Assembly (NCBI RefSeq): GCF_001005825.1
Contig: NZ_LBHV01000010.1
Coordinates: 124,001-188,000, forward strand
Direction: 5' to 3'
DNA from: Rhizobium sp. LC145
GTDB taxonomy: Bacteria; Pseudomonadota; Alphaproteobacteria; Rhizobiales; Rhizobiaceae
Length of the DNA stretch: 64,000 nucleotides
A program made the translations under genes and the position numbers. Within the stretch, counting starts at the first letter, position 1. Each line of letters opens with the position of its first letter. The notes under the pieces are model-generated. The model was given only the letters and a program-made list of their open reading frames with translations. It searched no databases and was not told where the DNA came from. Of this stretch, positions 34,524 through 42,675 are shown one piece after another.

Positions 34524-35225
34524 TTAGCTGAAGCTCGGCGCTCGTTTCGGTTTAAGGCGGGATCGTTTTGACGACATCGTCCAAGTAGCTCGATCGACAG
34601 GGATTTGCTCGACTCTTTCAATCATGCCCCAGTAAGAAGCCATAAACGCCCTGTTAGGCGACTCGATCAGCAATTCGATGATTTCGCAAAGGATCTTCTG
34701 GCAATCAAACCAGAGTTCAATTTTTATGAGATCAAGGGATTGGAGAGAGCCTGTGATCTGGCTGTTGATCTTGGTATTCCCTCTATTCAGAGCATGCTTC
34801 CACTGACCATGAGCCACCTTATTACGAATAAGGCTGGGATCTTTCACGTATAAATCAATCAGGATTCTCAGCCGTTGCTTTGCATTCGCAGTGAAATTAC
34901 TCTTCTTAGCAGCGCTTTTTAGGAAGGCCAGCTGGATACACCTCTCCCAGCCGTCAACTACGCTACCATCCCGAATGGCCGCTTTTATTTGAGCTATTTC
35001 CGCGAGAGAAAAACCCTTGGGCGTATGAATGGTCTTTGAGAAGCTCGCCTCTACCCAGGCACAGAAGACAAGGGCTAAAGATTTGGTGTGAACGTCAGCA
35101 GAAACAGAGTTTCCGGTCCGCAACGCATCGTTAGTCGACCGCCTAAGCTGTCTCCGCGCAATTTCCAGCGCATGAACATTGGCACACTGAGCAGCATATA
35201 CTGCGAGCCGATCGGCACTATCCAT
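34524..35225 (-). CDS. HEPN-domain protein with RX4H motif
   Basis: A 233-aa mainly helical protein. The segment RNKVAHGQW (Arg134 to His139) is the R-x4-H active-site motif of HEPN RNases. The flanking helices (residues about 45-70, 95-125 and 160-190) fit the HEPN bundle. No nucleotidyltransferase partner is seen beside it. In an island with other conflict genes it is likely an RNA-cutting defence or toxin protein. It points towards higA, ending 9 bp after its stop. Confidence 0.65.
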   Translation of the reverse strand: MDSADRLAVYAAQCANVHALEIARRQLRRSTNDALRTGNSVSADVHTKSLALVFCAWVEASFSKTIHTPKGFSLAEIAQIKAAIRDGSVVDGWERCIQLAFLKSAAKKSNFTANAKQRLRILIDLYVKDPSLIRNKVAHGQWKHALNRGNTKINSQITGSLQSLDLIKIELWFDCQKILCEIIELLIESPNRAFMASYWGMIERVEQIPVDRATWTMSSKRSRLKPKRAPSFS

Positions 35226-35271
35226 CTCTTATCAACCCGGGCTGTCGAAACGCAGCCTAATGAGACAACGT

Positions 35272-35342
35272 TTCAACAGCCCGGAATCGAACCAGGGCCT
35301 CACGACTACGTCGTGCGCTCTACCTTGCTGAGCTACTGCTGC
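35272..35342 (-). tRNA. tRNA-like sequence with shortened anticodon arm
   Basis: Read leftward, 71 nt fold as a cloverleaf. The acceptor GCAGCAG pairs with CTGTTGA in six of seven positions (one G-T). The D-arm is GCTC/GAGC and the T-arm CCTGG-TTCGATT-CCGGG. Between GAGC and the T-stem only 20 nt remain instead of about 22-23, and they form CACGAC-GTA-GTCGTG, a hairpin without a 7-nt anticodon loop. CCA is not encoded. It may be a decayed or unusual tRNA or an att remnant. Confidence 0.5.
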
Positions 35343-35420
35343 AGTTTGTCGATAGCACCACAACTGCTTTCTATCAAGCGCGCTCCCGGAGACCGTGACG
35401 GGCGATCGGAAGACCAAGCT

Positions 35421-35642
35421 CTATTCAAAGCGGTCCAAATAGACCCAAGGACCACTTTCATTGATCCGGTCAGCTGTCCGCTCCGCTATAGCCGGATCCA
35501 CATCAACGAAGTTCTCCTCGATCCATTCTCGTGGATCGATGTTCCAATCTTCAACAAGATCTCCAGCATAGTCCTGGTGATCAACCGCCAGCCCAATGTT
35601 CTCTTGGCTTACAAAAGCCGCGATGATTTCGTCCTCGTTCAT
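35421..35642 (-). CDS. Very acidic 73-aa protein
   Basis: It starts at the ATG 35640-35642 behind GGAGAAATCT, a good ribosome site. Of 73 residues 20 are Asp/Glu and only 4 Arg (no Lys), a net charge near -16. The sequence runs MNEDEIIAAFVSQENIG, then DLVEDWNIDPREWIEENFVDVD. Such extreme acidity in an island with a restriction enzyme recalls DNA-mimic anti-restriction proteins, but I recognise no family. Confidence 0.55.
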   Translation of the reverse strand: MNEDEIIAAFVSQENIGLAVDHQDYAGDLVEDWNIDPREWIEENFVDVDPAIAERTADRINESGPWVYLDRFE

Positions 35643-35789
35643 AGATTTCTCCAGGTCGTGCATTTTCGGAGCGGCGTGACGTTGCAACGAAGCTGAGCGC
35701 GCCGCTAGTGTGGCCCTGACTAAATGTCCAGATACAAAGAAAGGGCTGAAAGCATCGGTTAAGTAGGAAAAGCCTTACGGCCGAAGGTT

Positions 35790-35949
35790 CAAAATGGCGG
35801 AGAGGGTGGGATTCGAACCCACGATAGAGTTGCCCCTATGCCGCATTTCGAGTGCGGTGCTTTCGACCACTCAGCCACCTCTCCGCGGGGGCTGGTCGCG
35901 CTTTGGATGGCGCGGGCGTTCTCATAGCGATGAAAGATGGGGCTGGCAA
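35790..35949. repeat. Right 160-bp direct repeat (att-like)
   Basis: Exact copy of 21310-21469; it marks the right end of the island. The chromosome resumes at 35950. Confidence 0.9.
35795..35884 (-). tRNA. tRNA-Ser(CGA), right copy
   Basis: Identical to the left copy (21315-21404), with encoded CCA and the same promoter (TTGCCA-17-TATGAG) upstream. Its upstream flank is chromosomal, so it probably keeps the native 5' context. Confidence 0.93.
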
Positions 35950-35982
35950 GGGGCGAATATCAAGACTTTACAAGCTTTCATC

Positions 35983-36011
35983 TTGACAGTTTTTTGTCTG
36001 TCACGTATGCC
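35983..36011 (+). promoter_or_regulatory. Probable promoter of rplU-rpmA
   Basis: TTGACA (35983-35988), a 17-bp spacer and TATGCC (36006-36011). A leader of roughly 180 nt follows before rplU. Confidence 0.55.
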
Positions 36012-36200
36012 CGCACGCGATCAGAGGTGGAAAAGGATTCCCTCTCTCTTTTCTTCGCGAAGAACCCTTCCGGTGTTCCGAGCGAAATTCACCGGCAGAC
36101 GTCTTCAAAAGCTTGCTTTCGAAAATCCTGCTAGACCGACTGACAAAAAGACGGCCGTTCCGAAAGGGACAGAGCCGGAACGAACATGAAAGGATAAAAA

Positions 36201-36512
36201 ATGTTCGCAGTCATCAAGACCGGCGGTAAACAGTACCGCGTGGCCGCCAACGACGTGCTTACCATCGAAAAGCTGGAAGCCGATGCTGGCGCCGTCGTAG
36301 AATTCAATGAAATCCTGCTCATCGGCGAAGGCGCCGATGCAAAGATCGGTGCCCCCTTCGTCAAGGGTGCGACGGTCAAGGCCGAAGTGGTCGAGCATAA
36401 CCGTGGCAAGAAGGTTCTTTCCTTCAAGAAGCGCCGCCGCCAGAACTCCAAGCGGATTCGCGGTCATCGGCAGCACCACACGGTCGTCCGCATCACGGAC
36501 ATCTTGGCTTAA
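36201..36512 (+). CDS. rplU: 50S ribosomal protein L21
   Basis: A 103-aa large-subunit protein that binds 23S rRNA near L20. MFAVIKTGGKQYRV is the conserved start and KVLSFKKRRRQNSKRIRGHRQ the RNA-binding segment. A clear ribosome site (AAAGGATAAAAA) precedes the ATG. It is co-transcribed with rpmA, 31 bp downstream, as in most bacteria. Confidence 0.97.
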   Translation: MFAVIKTGGKQYRVAANDVLTIEKLEADAGAVVEFNEILLIGEGADAKIGAPFVKGATVKAEVVEHNRGKKVLSFKKRRRQNSKRIRGHRQHHTVVRITDILA

Positions 36513-36543
36513 TCGGGATTTCGAAGGTTAAAGGAGAACACCA

Positions 36544-36813
36544 ATGGCACATAAGAAAGCTGGCGGTTCGTCGCGTAACGGTCGCGATTCCGAATCCAAG
36601 CGCCTTGGCGTGAAGAAGTTCGGCGGCGAAGCCGTCATCGCAGGCAACATTATCGTGCGTCAGCGCGGCACGCAGTGGCATCCGGGTCAGAACGTCGGCC
36701 TCGGCAAGGACCACACGATTTTTGCGCTTACGGCCGGCAATGTGAACTACCGTACGAAGGCCAACGGCCGAGTGTACGTGTCCGTAATGCCGAAAGCCGA
36801 AGCAGCAGAATAA
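36544..36813 (+). CDS. rpmA: 50S ribosomal protein L27
   Basis: An 89-aa ribosomal protein whose flexible N-terminus reaches the peptidyl transferase centre. MAHKKAGGSSRNGRDSESKR and RQRGTQWHPGQNVG are conserved. The start MAHKK is the usual proteobacterial form, with no cleavable N-terminal extension. Follows rplU, and a strong terminator lies about 70 bp downstream. Confidence 0.97.
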   Translation: MAHKKAGGSSRNGRDSESKRLGVKKFGGEAVIAGNIIVRQRGTQWHPGQNVGLGKDHTIFALTAGNVNYRTKANGRVYVSVMPKAEAAE

Positions 36814-36880
36814 AGCCGGTAAGCGTTCTTAAGCAGCCGGTGTCACATCGACCCGGCTGAACGTCCAAGGTTCAGTAAGA

Positions 36881-36917
36881 AAAAAGGGAAGATGGGACAC
36901 CACCATCTTCCCTTTTT
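36881..36917 (+). terminator. Rho-independent terminator after rpmA
   Basis: A perfect 15-bp stem (AAAAAGGGAAGATGG / CCATCTTCCCTTTTT) with a 7-base loop and terminal T run. It may work in both directions. Confidence 0.9.
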
Positions 36918-36943
36918 CTTTACCCCCAACAGGAGGACTGAAC

Positions 36944-37576
36944 ATGCAAGGCGAATTGTTGAGGGCGAGCCAATCCCGGCCGCCAGAGGAACGGCTACGG
37001 CCGGAGCGGTCGAGGCGCGATTGCCCCGTCTTACTGTCGCAGAGATTGGTTCTGCGAGCCCCCCACGAAGAAGACATCGACGCCCTTGCCCATCTCGCCA
37101 ACAATGCGAATATCGCGACCATGGTATCGCGTATGCCGCATCCCTATACGGCAAAAGACGCAGCCGATTTCGTGCGACGCGCGAAAAACGGCGAGATTGG
37201 CAAGTGCGTCTATGCCATCACGCGAGCCGACAACGGCGCCTTCCTGGGCTGCTGCGCGCTGGAGCCACAGGAAGACGAAAAGGCGCTGGAAATCGGTTAC
37301 TGGCTCGGCGAGCCCTATTGGAATCAGGGCTATGCCACCGAGGCCGCCCATGTGTTGATCGACATGGCTTTCCGGACCCGCGAGATCGAATATATCGATG
37401 CGCGCTGCCGGGTCACCAATGTCGCGTCCCGCCGGGTCATCCAGAAATCGGGCTTCCAGTTTCAGGGCAGCGGCATGGTAGGCTCGCTGGCGCTGGGCGG
37501 CATGATCGCCGTCGAATGGTACAGGCTCGATCGCAAGACCTGGATGTCGCTGAGAAGCTGGGGGGAACTCAGATGA
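36944..37576 (+). CDS. GNAT acetyltransferase, RimJ/RimL-like
   Basis: A 210-aa N-acetyltransferase with an AGGAGG ribosome site ahead of the ATG. The RimJ/RimL pattern is seen: LLSQRLVLRAPHEEDIDALAHLANN, EIGYWLGEPYWNQGYATEAAHVLIDMAF (the acetyl-CoA loop is Q/N-x-G-x-A/G-type, NQGYAT) and ARCRVTNVASRRVIQKSGFQFQG. The substrate, perhaps a protein N-terminus or small amine, cannot be told. It overlaps the next GNAT gene (ATGA). Confidence 0.88.
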   Translation: MQGELLRASQSRPPEERLRPERSRRDCPVLLSQRLVLRAPHEEDIDALAHLANNANIATMVSRMPHPYTAKDAADFVRRAKNGEIGKCVYAITRADNGAFLGCCALEPQEDEKALEIGYWLGEPYWNQGYATEAAHVLIDMAFRTREIEYIDARCRVTNVASRRVIQKSGFQFQGSGMVGSLALGGMIAVEWYRLDRKTWMSLRSWGELR

Positions 37577-38160
37577 ACGCCGCCGTTCTGGAAAGGCGGG
37601 TCGTAACCCGTCCGATGCCGGGGCCCTGCCCCGTCATCTCCACGGGCCGGCTGGTGCTGAGGCCCCACCGAATGAGCGATGCGGCAAGCATTGCGGAATC
37701 GCTTGCGGACTTTCAGGTGAGCCGCATGCTTTCGCGCGTGCCACAGCCCTATGACAGGCAGGATGCACTGGATTGGCTCGTTCCGCGGATTTCCGGCGAC
37801 CTCAACGAATGGGCGCTCGCAATTACGACCGGCGACGACGTCCATATCGGCGTTGTCGGCATCGAATTGAGGCATGGGCTGTGGCATCTCGGCTATTGGC
37901 TGAACCGCTTCTACTGGGGCCGTGGCTATATGACGGAAGCGGCAGGCGCGGTGTTGGAGCGCTTCTTCCGGCGCATGCCGGAAACCAAGCTTCACTCCGG
38001 GGCCTTTGCCGACAACATTGCTTCACTGCGGGTGCAGACGAAGCTCGGCTTCAACATCGTCGATGCCAGCCAGCTTTTCAGCCTGTCCCGCAACAGCATG
38101 GCGCCACATATCAAAACCGTTCTGGATGCCCGGAACCTGCGGTTCTCCAGCCGACCGTGA
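37573..38160 (+). CDS. GNAT acetyltransferase, second copy
   Basis: A 195-aa member of the same RimJ/RimL group: STGRLVLRPHRMSDAASIAESLADF, LGYWLNRFYWGRGYMTEAAGAVL and LRVQTKLGFNIVD. It starts within the stop of the preceding GNAT gene, so both are made together. The two proteins are clearly related, probably an old tandem duplication. Both lie between rpmA and obg. Confidence 0.87.
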   Translation: MNAAVLERRVVTRPMPGPCPVISTGRLVLRPHRMSDAASIAESLADFQVSRMLSRVPQPYDRQDALDWLVPRISGDLNEWALAITTGDDVHIGVVGIELRHGLWHLGYWLNRFYWGRGYMTEAAGAVLERFFRRMPETKLHSGAFADNIASLRVQTKLGFNIVDASQLFSLSRNSMAPHIKTVLDARNLRFSSRP

Positions 38161-38343
38161 CGCTTCCAAAACAGCCGGCGGAGGCAAGCCTCCGCTGGCT
38201 GCAGAGCGACGCCCATGCCATTTCCGATTGATATAATGGCTTGCGGACTTCGTGATAGTCTTTGACCTTCGCCTTAACCGGCGATACGAAATCCACCGAT
38301 TGCCTAAACGTCAGGCGCCGACAAAGACAGGACTTCCCAGCAG

Positions 38344-39405
38344 ATGAAATTTCTCGACGAGACAAAGGTCTACATACGCTCTGGCGACGGCGGCGCGGGC
38401 GCGGTCTCGTTCCGGCGTGAAAAGTTCATCGAGTTCGGAGGTCCGGACGGCGGCGACGGCGGGCGCGGCGGCGATGTCTGGGTCGAAGCGGTAAACGGTC
38501 TCAATACGCTGATCGACTTCCGCTACCAGCAACACTTCAAGGCCAAGACCGGCACGCACGGTATGGGCCGCAACCGCACCGGCGCGAACGGTGCCGACGT
38601 GACGCTGAAAGTGCCGGTCGGCACGCAGATCTTCGAGGAAGACAGCGAGACGCTGATCGTCGACATGACCAAGGAAGGCCAGCGGTTTCGCCTTGCGAAG
38701 GGCGGCAATGGCGGCTTCGGAAACGCTTATTTCAAGTCCTCCACCAACCAGGCGCCGAACTGGGCCAATCCCGGTCTCGAAGGGGAAGAGAAGACGATCT
38801 GGCTGCGGCTCAAGCTGATTGCGGATGCCGGTCTTGTCGGCCTGCCAAATGCCGGCAAGTCGACCTTCCTGGCGACCGTCACGCGGGCGCGGCCGAAGAT
38901 CGCCAATTATCCTTTCACCACGCTGCATCCCAATCTGGGAGTTGCGACCATCGACGGTCGCGAATTCGTGCTGGCCGATATTCCGGGGCTGATCGAAGGC
39001 GCCCATGAAGGCGTGGGCATCGGCGACCGATTCCTCGGCCATGTGGAGCGCACCCGGGTGTTGCTGCACCTCGTTTCGGCACAGGAGGAAAACGTCGGCA
39101 AGGCCTATAAGACAGTGAAGCATGAGCTGGAGGCCTATGGCGGGGGATTGATCGACAAGCCGGTGGTCGTGGCCCTCTCGCAAATCGATGTGCTGGACGA
39201 GGCCGAGCTCAAGAAAAAGGCCAAGGAACTGGAAAAGGCGAGTGGGCAGAAACCCTTCCTGATCTCCGCAGTCACCAACAAGGGCATGACGGAGGTTCTT
39301 CGTGCGCTCCGCGACGTGATCGTCGAGGCGAGCGCAGGCGAAGAGACGACGCTGCCGGACCGCTCGGTACCGTTCCAGGACGGCAGCGAGGAGGAGGCGC
39401 AATGA
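38344..39405 (+). CDS. obg: GTPase Obg/CgtA
   Basis: An essential GTPase acting in 50S assembly and stress control. The 353-aa protein has the glycine-rich Obg fold (GGPDGGDGGRGGDVW and GGNGGFGNAYFKSSTNQAP), then the G domain with GLPNAGKST (residues about 167-175), DIPGLIEGAHEGVGIG and SQIDVL (N/S-K-x-D variant). A Glu-rich tail replaces the longer C-terminal domain of some homologues. Its stop overlaps proB. Confidence 0.97.
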   Translation: MKFLDETKVYIRSGDGGAGAVSFRREKFIEFGGPDGGDGGRGGDVWVEAVNGLNTLIDFRYQQHFKAKTGTHGMGRNRTGANGADVTLKVPVGTQIFEEDSETLIVDMTKEGQRFRLAKGGNGGFGNAYFKSSTNQAPNWANPGLEGEEKTIWLRLKLIADAGLVGLPNAGKSTFLATVTRARPKIANYPFTTLHPNLGVATIDGREFVLADIPGLIEGAHEGVGIGDRFLGHVERTRVLLHLVSAQEENVGKAYKTVKHELEAYGGGLIDKPVVVALSQIDVLDEAELKKKAKELEKASGQKPFLISAVTNKGMTEVLRALRDVIVEASAGEETTLPDRSVPFQDGSEEEAQ

Positions 39406-40580
39406 GCGTCGCCCGCAAGCCGCTCGCCAGTCATCGCCGGATCGTCATCAAGATCGGATCGGCCCTGCTTGTCGATCGCAAGAGCGGATTGAAGAAGGCT
39501 TGGCTCGACGCGATCTGCGCCGACATCGCCGCGCTGAGGAAACAGAATGTCGATGTGCTGGTCGTGTCCTCGGGCGCAATTGCCCTTGGCCGCACGGTCC
39601 TCGATCTGCCTTCCGGGGCCTTGAAGCTCGAGGAAAGCCAGGCCGCCGCCGCCGTCGGCCAGATTGCGCTCGCCCGCGCCTGGTCGGAAAGCCTGTCGAG
39701 GGACGATATCGTCGCCGGTCAGATCCTGTTGACGCTCGGGGATACCGAAGAGCGCCGCCGCTATCTGAATGCGCGCGCGACGATCAGCCAGCTCCTGAAG
39801 ATCGGCGCCGTGCCGATCATCAACGAAAACGACACGGTCGCGACCTCGGAGATCCGGTATGGGGACAATGACAGGTTGGCGGCGCGCGTCGCAACCATGA
39901 CCGGAGCGGACCTTCTCGTCCTGCTTTCCGATATCGACGGCCTCTACACGGCTCCGCCGCATCTCGATCCAAACGCGAAATTCCTGGACATCGTATCGGC
40001 CATCACGCCCGAGATCGAGGCTATGGCGGGGGGCGCGGCCTCGGAGCTTTCGCGCGGCGGCATGCGGACCAAGATCGATGCCGGAAAGATTGCGACCGGC
40101 GCAGGTTGCGCGATGATCATTGCTTCCGGCAAGACCGATCATCCGCTGAAGGCGATCGAGGAAGGGGGGCGCTCCTCCTGGTTTGCGCCTTCCGGCACGC
40201 CGGTGACGGCACGCAAGACCTGGATCGCCGGGCAGCTTCAGCCGGCCGGGGAACTTTTCGTGGATGCGGGCGCGGAAACCGCCCTCGGCAGCGGCAAGAG
40301 CCTCTTGCCGGCCGGCGTGCGCCGCATCGAAGGCAATTTCCACCGCGGCGATACGGTCGCGATTATCGGGTCGGACGGCCGGGAGATCGCCCGCGGGCTG
40401 GTGAGCTACGATGCCGAGGAGGCGCGCCAGATCACCGGCCGTAAATCCAGCGAGATCGAGGCGGTGCTTGGCTATGCGGGGCGTGCCGCCATGGTCCATC
40501 GCGATGATCTGGTGATGACCGCACCGGCCGGACGCAAGGCCCGTAAAGAGGATCACAAGGAGGATGCCGCTCATGCTTGA
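39402..40580 (+). CDS. proB: Glutamate 5-kinase
   Basis: First enzyme of proline synthesis, phosphorylating glutamate. 392 aa with an amino-acid-kinase domain (HRRIVIKIGSALLVD, VLVVSSGAIALGR, NENDTVATSEIRYGDNDRLAA, SDIDGLY) and a C-terminal PUA domain (residues about 280-375). Proline feedback inhibition is usual for the family. It is coupled to obg and overlaps proA by 8 bp. Confidence 0.97.
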   Translation: MSVARKPLASHRRIVIKIGSALLVDRKSGLKKAWLDAICADIAALRKQNVDVLVVSSGAIALGRTVLDLPSGALKLEESQAAAAVGQIALARAWSESLSRDDIVAGQILLTLGDTEERRRYLNARATISQLLKIGAVPIINENDTVATSEIRYGDNDRLAARVATMTGADLLVLLSDIDGLYTAPPHLDPNAKFLDIVSAITPEIEAMAGGAASELSRGGMRTKIDAGKIATGAGCAMIIASGKTDHPLKAIEEGGRSSWFAPSGTPVTARKTWIAGQLQPAGELFVDAGAETALGSGKSLLPAGVRRIEGNFHRGDTVAIIGSDGREIARGLVSYDAEEARQITGRKSSEIEAVLGYAGRAAMVHRDDLVMTAPAGRKARKEDHKEDAAHA

Positions 40581-41853
40581 CAGGGTCGCGATGACGGATG
40601 TGACGGCCATCATGGACGAGATCGGCAGCAACGCCAAGGCGGCTGCGCGGGCGCTCGCGACGGCCGGCACCGAGGCAAAGGACAAGGCCCTCCTTGCCAT
40701 GGCCGATGCGATCCTGGCGTCCCGGGACAAGATACTCGCCGCGAACGCGGCGGACCTGAAGAATACCGAAGGCAAGGGGCTCTTACCCTCGTTCGTCGAT
40801 CGCCTGACGCTGACCGAAAAGCGTATTTCCGACATGGCGCAGGCGCTTCGCGAGATCGCCGCTCTGAAGGACCCGGTCGGTGATGTGATCGCCGCCTGGG
40901 ACCGCCCGAACGGATTGAAGATCGAACGGGTACGCACGCCGCTCGGCGTCATCGGGGTGATATACGAGAGCCGCCCCAACGTGACCGCCGATGCCGGTGC
41001 GCTCTGCCTCAAGGCCGGCAATGCGGTGATTCTGCGCGGCGGATCGGATTCCATCCATTCGTCCCAGGCGATCCATGCCTGCCTGGTCGAGGGGCTGAAG
41101 GCTGCGGGCCTTCCGGAACATGCGATCCAGGTCGTGCCCACGACCGATCGTGCGGCGGTCGGCGCCATGCTGTCCGGTCTCGGCGGCGCGATCGACGTGA
41201 TCGTGCCGCGCGGGGGCAAAAGCCTCGTCGCACGCGTTCAGAACGAGGCCCGTGTGCCGGTCTTCGCTCACCTCGAAGGCCTTTGCCACATCTATGTGGA
41301 CGCTTCTGCCGATCTCGAAATGGCCAGGAAGATCGTCGTCAACGCCAAGATGCGCCGCACCGGCATTTGCGGCGCGGCCGAGACCCTGCTGGTCGACAGC
41401 GCGGCTATCGGCACGCACCTGATGCCGGTCCTGGAAGCGCTGACGGAGGCGGGCTGCGAAATCCGCGCTTCCTCGGCGGTGCTGAAGGTCTTCCCTGGCC
41501 TCAAGCCGGCGACTGAGGAAGATTGGCGTACCGAATATCTCGATGCGGTCATCTCGGTCGCGATCGTCGACGGCATTTCCGGCGCCATCCGCCACATCAA
41601 TACCTATTCCTCCAACCATACCGAGGCGGTGATCGCGGAAGACTCCAAGGTGGTGGAACGCTTCTTCAACGAGCTCGACTCGGCGATCCTGCTGCACAAT
41701 GCCTCGACGCAGTTCGCCGATGGCGGGGAATTCGGCATGGGAGGCGAGATCGGCATTTCCACCGGCAAGATGCATGCCCGTGGGCCCGTAGGTGTCGAGC
41801 AGCTCACTTCGTTCAAGTACCGCGTGCATGGCACCGGGCAGATACGGCCCTGA
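40573..41853 (+). CDS. proA: Gamma-glutamyl phosphate reductase
   Basis: Second proline enzyme, making glutamate semialdehyde with NADPH. I place the start at the ATG 40573, 9 bp after GGAGG; the ATG at 40564 abuts that ribosome site. The 426-aa protein contains ERVRTPLGVIGVIYESRPNVT, AVILRGGSDS, and RTGICGAAETLLVD with the catalytic Cys. It forms an operon with obg and proB. Confidence 0.96.
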   Translation: MLDRVAMTDVTAIMDEIGSNAKAAARALATAGTEAKDKALLAMADAILASRDKILAANAADLKNTEGKGLLPSFVDRLTLTEKRISDMAQALREIAALKDPVGDVIAAWDRPNGLKIERVRTPLGVIGVIYESRPNVTADAGALCLKAGNAVILRGGSDSIHSSQAIHACLVEGLKAAGLPEHAIQVVPTTDRAAVGAMLSGLGGAIDVIVPRGGKSLVARVQNEARVPVFAHLEGLCHIYVDASADLEMARKIVVNAKMRRTGICGAAETLLVDSAAIGTHLMPVLEALTEAGCEIRASSAVLKVFPGLKPATEEDWRTEYLDAVISVAIVDGISGAIRHINTYSSNHTEAVIAEDSKVVERFFNELDSAILLHNASTQFADGGEFGMGGEIGISTGKMHARGPVGVEQLTSFKYRVHGTGQIRP

Positions 41854-41895
41854 CATCACGTGGAGGGGGAACGAACAGACCGACGCTATCTTGTC

Positions 41896-42516
41896 ATGCC
41901 GCATGTGGAGCGCGGCATGGTCGTCGGGCTTTTCGGCGGCTCCTTCAATCCGCCGCATGAGGGGCACCTGCTGGTCGCGGAGATCGCGCTTCGGCGGCTC
42001 GGTCTCGATCAGCTCTGGTGGATGGTGACGCCCGGAAACCCCTTGAAGAGCCGCAGTGAACTCGCTTCGCTCGAAGACCGGCTCGCCATGAGCGAACGGT
42101 TGGTTCACGATCCGCGGATCAAGGTCACCGCCTTCGAAAAGAGCCTCGACAGCGCCTATACGGCCAGGACGCTCGCCTTCGTCAAGGCGCGCAACCCGGA
42201 TATCCGCTTCATCTGGATCATGGGTGCGGACAGCCTCAAGACCTTTCATCAATGGCAGAAGTGGCGGCAGATCGCCTGCACCTTCCCGATCGCCGTCATA
42301 GATCGGCCAGGCTCGACATTGTCGTTCCTGTCTTCGCGGATGGCCCGTGCTTTCGATTATGCCCGCGTTGACGAGGATGATGCGGGCGTGCTCTGGAAGA
42401 AGCGGGCTCCGGCCTGGACCTTCATTCACGGGCCCAGGTCGGCGCTGAGTTCCACCGCAATCCGGGCAAATGGCTGGGAAACGGGCAAAAGTCACGAAAA
42501 ACCGGCCGCCGAATGA
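41896..42516 (+). CDS. nadD: Nicotinate-nucleotide adenylyltransferase
   Basis: Adenylates nicotinate mononucleotide in NAD synthesis. The 206-aa protein holds GLFGGSFNPPHEGHLLVAE (the nucleotidyltransferase HxGH motif), MGADSLKTFHQW and SSTAIRAN (the ISSTxIR signature). The start at 41896 (MPHVERGMVVGLFGG) is like rhizobial homologues. A GTG at 41860 is in frame but lies on the GGAGGGGG stretch, so it is less likely. Confidence 0.94.
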   Translation: MPHVERGMVVGLFGGSFNPPHEGHLLVAEIALRRLGLDQLWWMVTPGNPLKSRSELASLEDRLAMSERLVHDPRIKVTAFEKSLDSAYTARTLAFVKARNPDIRFIWIMGADSLKTFHQWQKWRQIACTFPIAVIDRPGSTLSFLSSRMARAFDYARVDEDDAGVLWKKRAPAWTFIHGPRSALSSTAIRANGWETGKSHEKPAAE

Positions 42517-42675
42517 TACCAGGCATGGTTTCCCGTCTCTCCCCTTCACCTTTTGGCACCATCTCTTGAAAGATCGCCAATTCGATGCCACCTTCTGAAC
42601 AGGCGGCCCGGATCATACCGGATTCGCCGGGAATGCCTGTAACTGTTACGGAAGAAAGGAAGACCCCTGACAACA

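Larger units (their letters stand above)
21310..35949. mobile_element. 14.5-kb genomic island between two tRNA-Ser repeats
   Basis: Two identical 160-bp segments (21310-21469 and 35790-35949), both holding tRNA-Ser(CGA), bound a 14,480-bp unit. It separates the SDR at 20300 from rplU. Inside are a tyrosine integrase, a serine recombinase, a restriction-modification enzyme, a HigB/HigA-ImmA pair, HEPN and GIY-YIG proteins and several unknowns. Base composition is visibly less G+C-rich than on either side. The integrase sits centrally, not next to an end, which is unusual. No conjugation genes are seen, so it would need a helper or be non-mobile now. Confidence 0.85.

Noticed and set aside
36105..36479. 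Antisense frames opposite rplU
   Set aside because: They mirror the conserved L21 gene and have no independent support.
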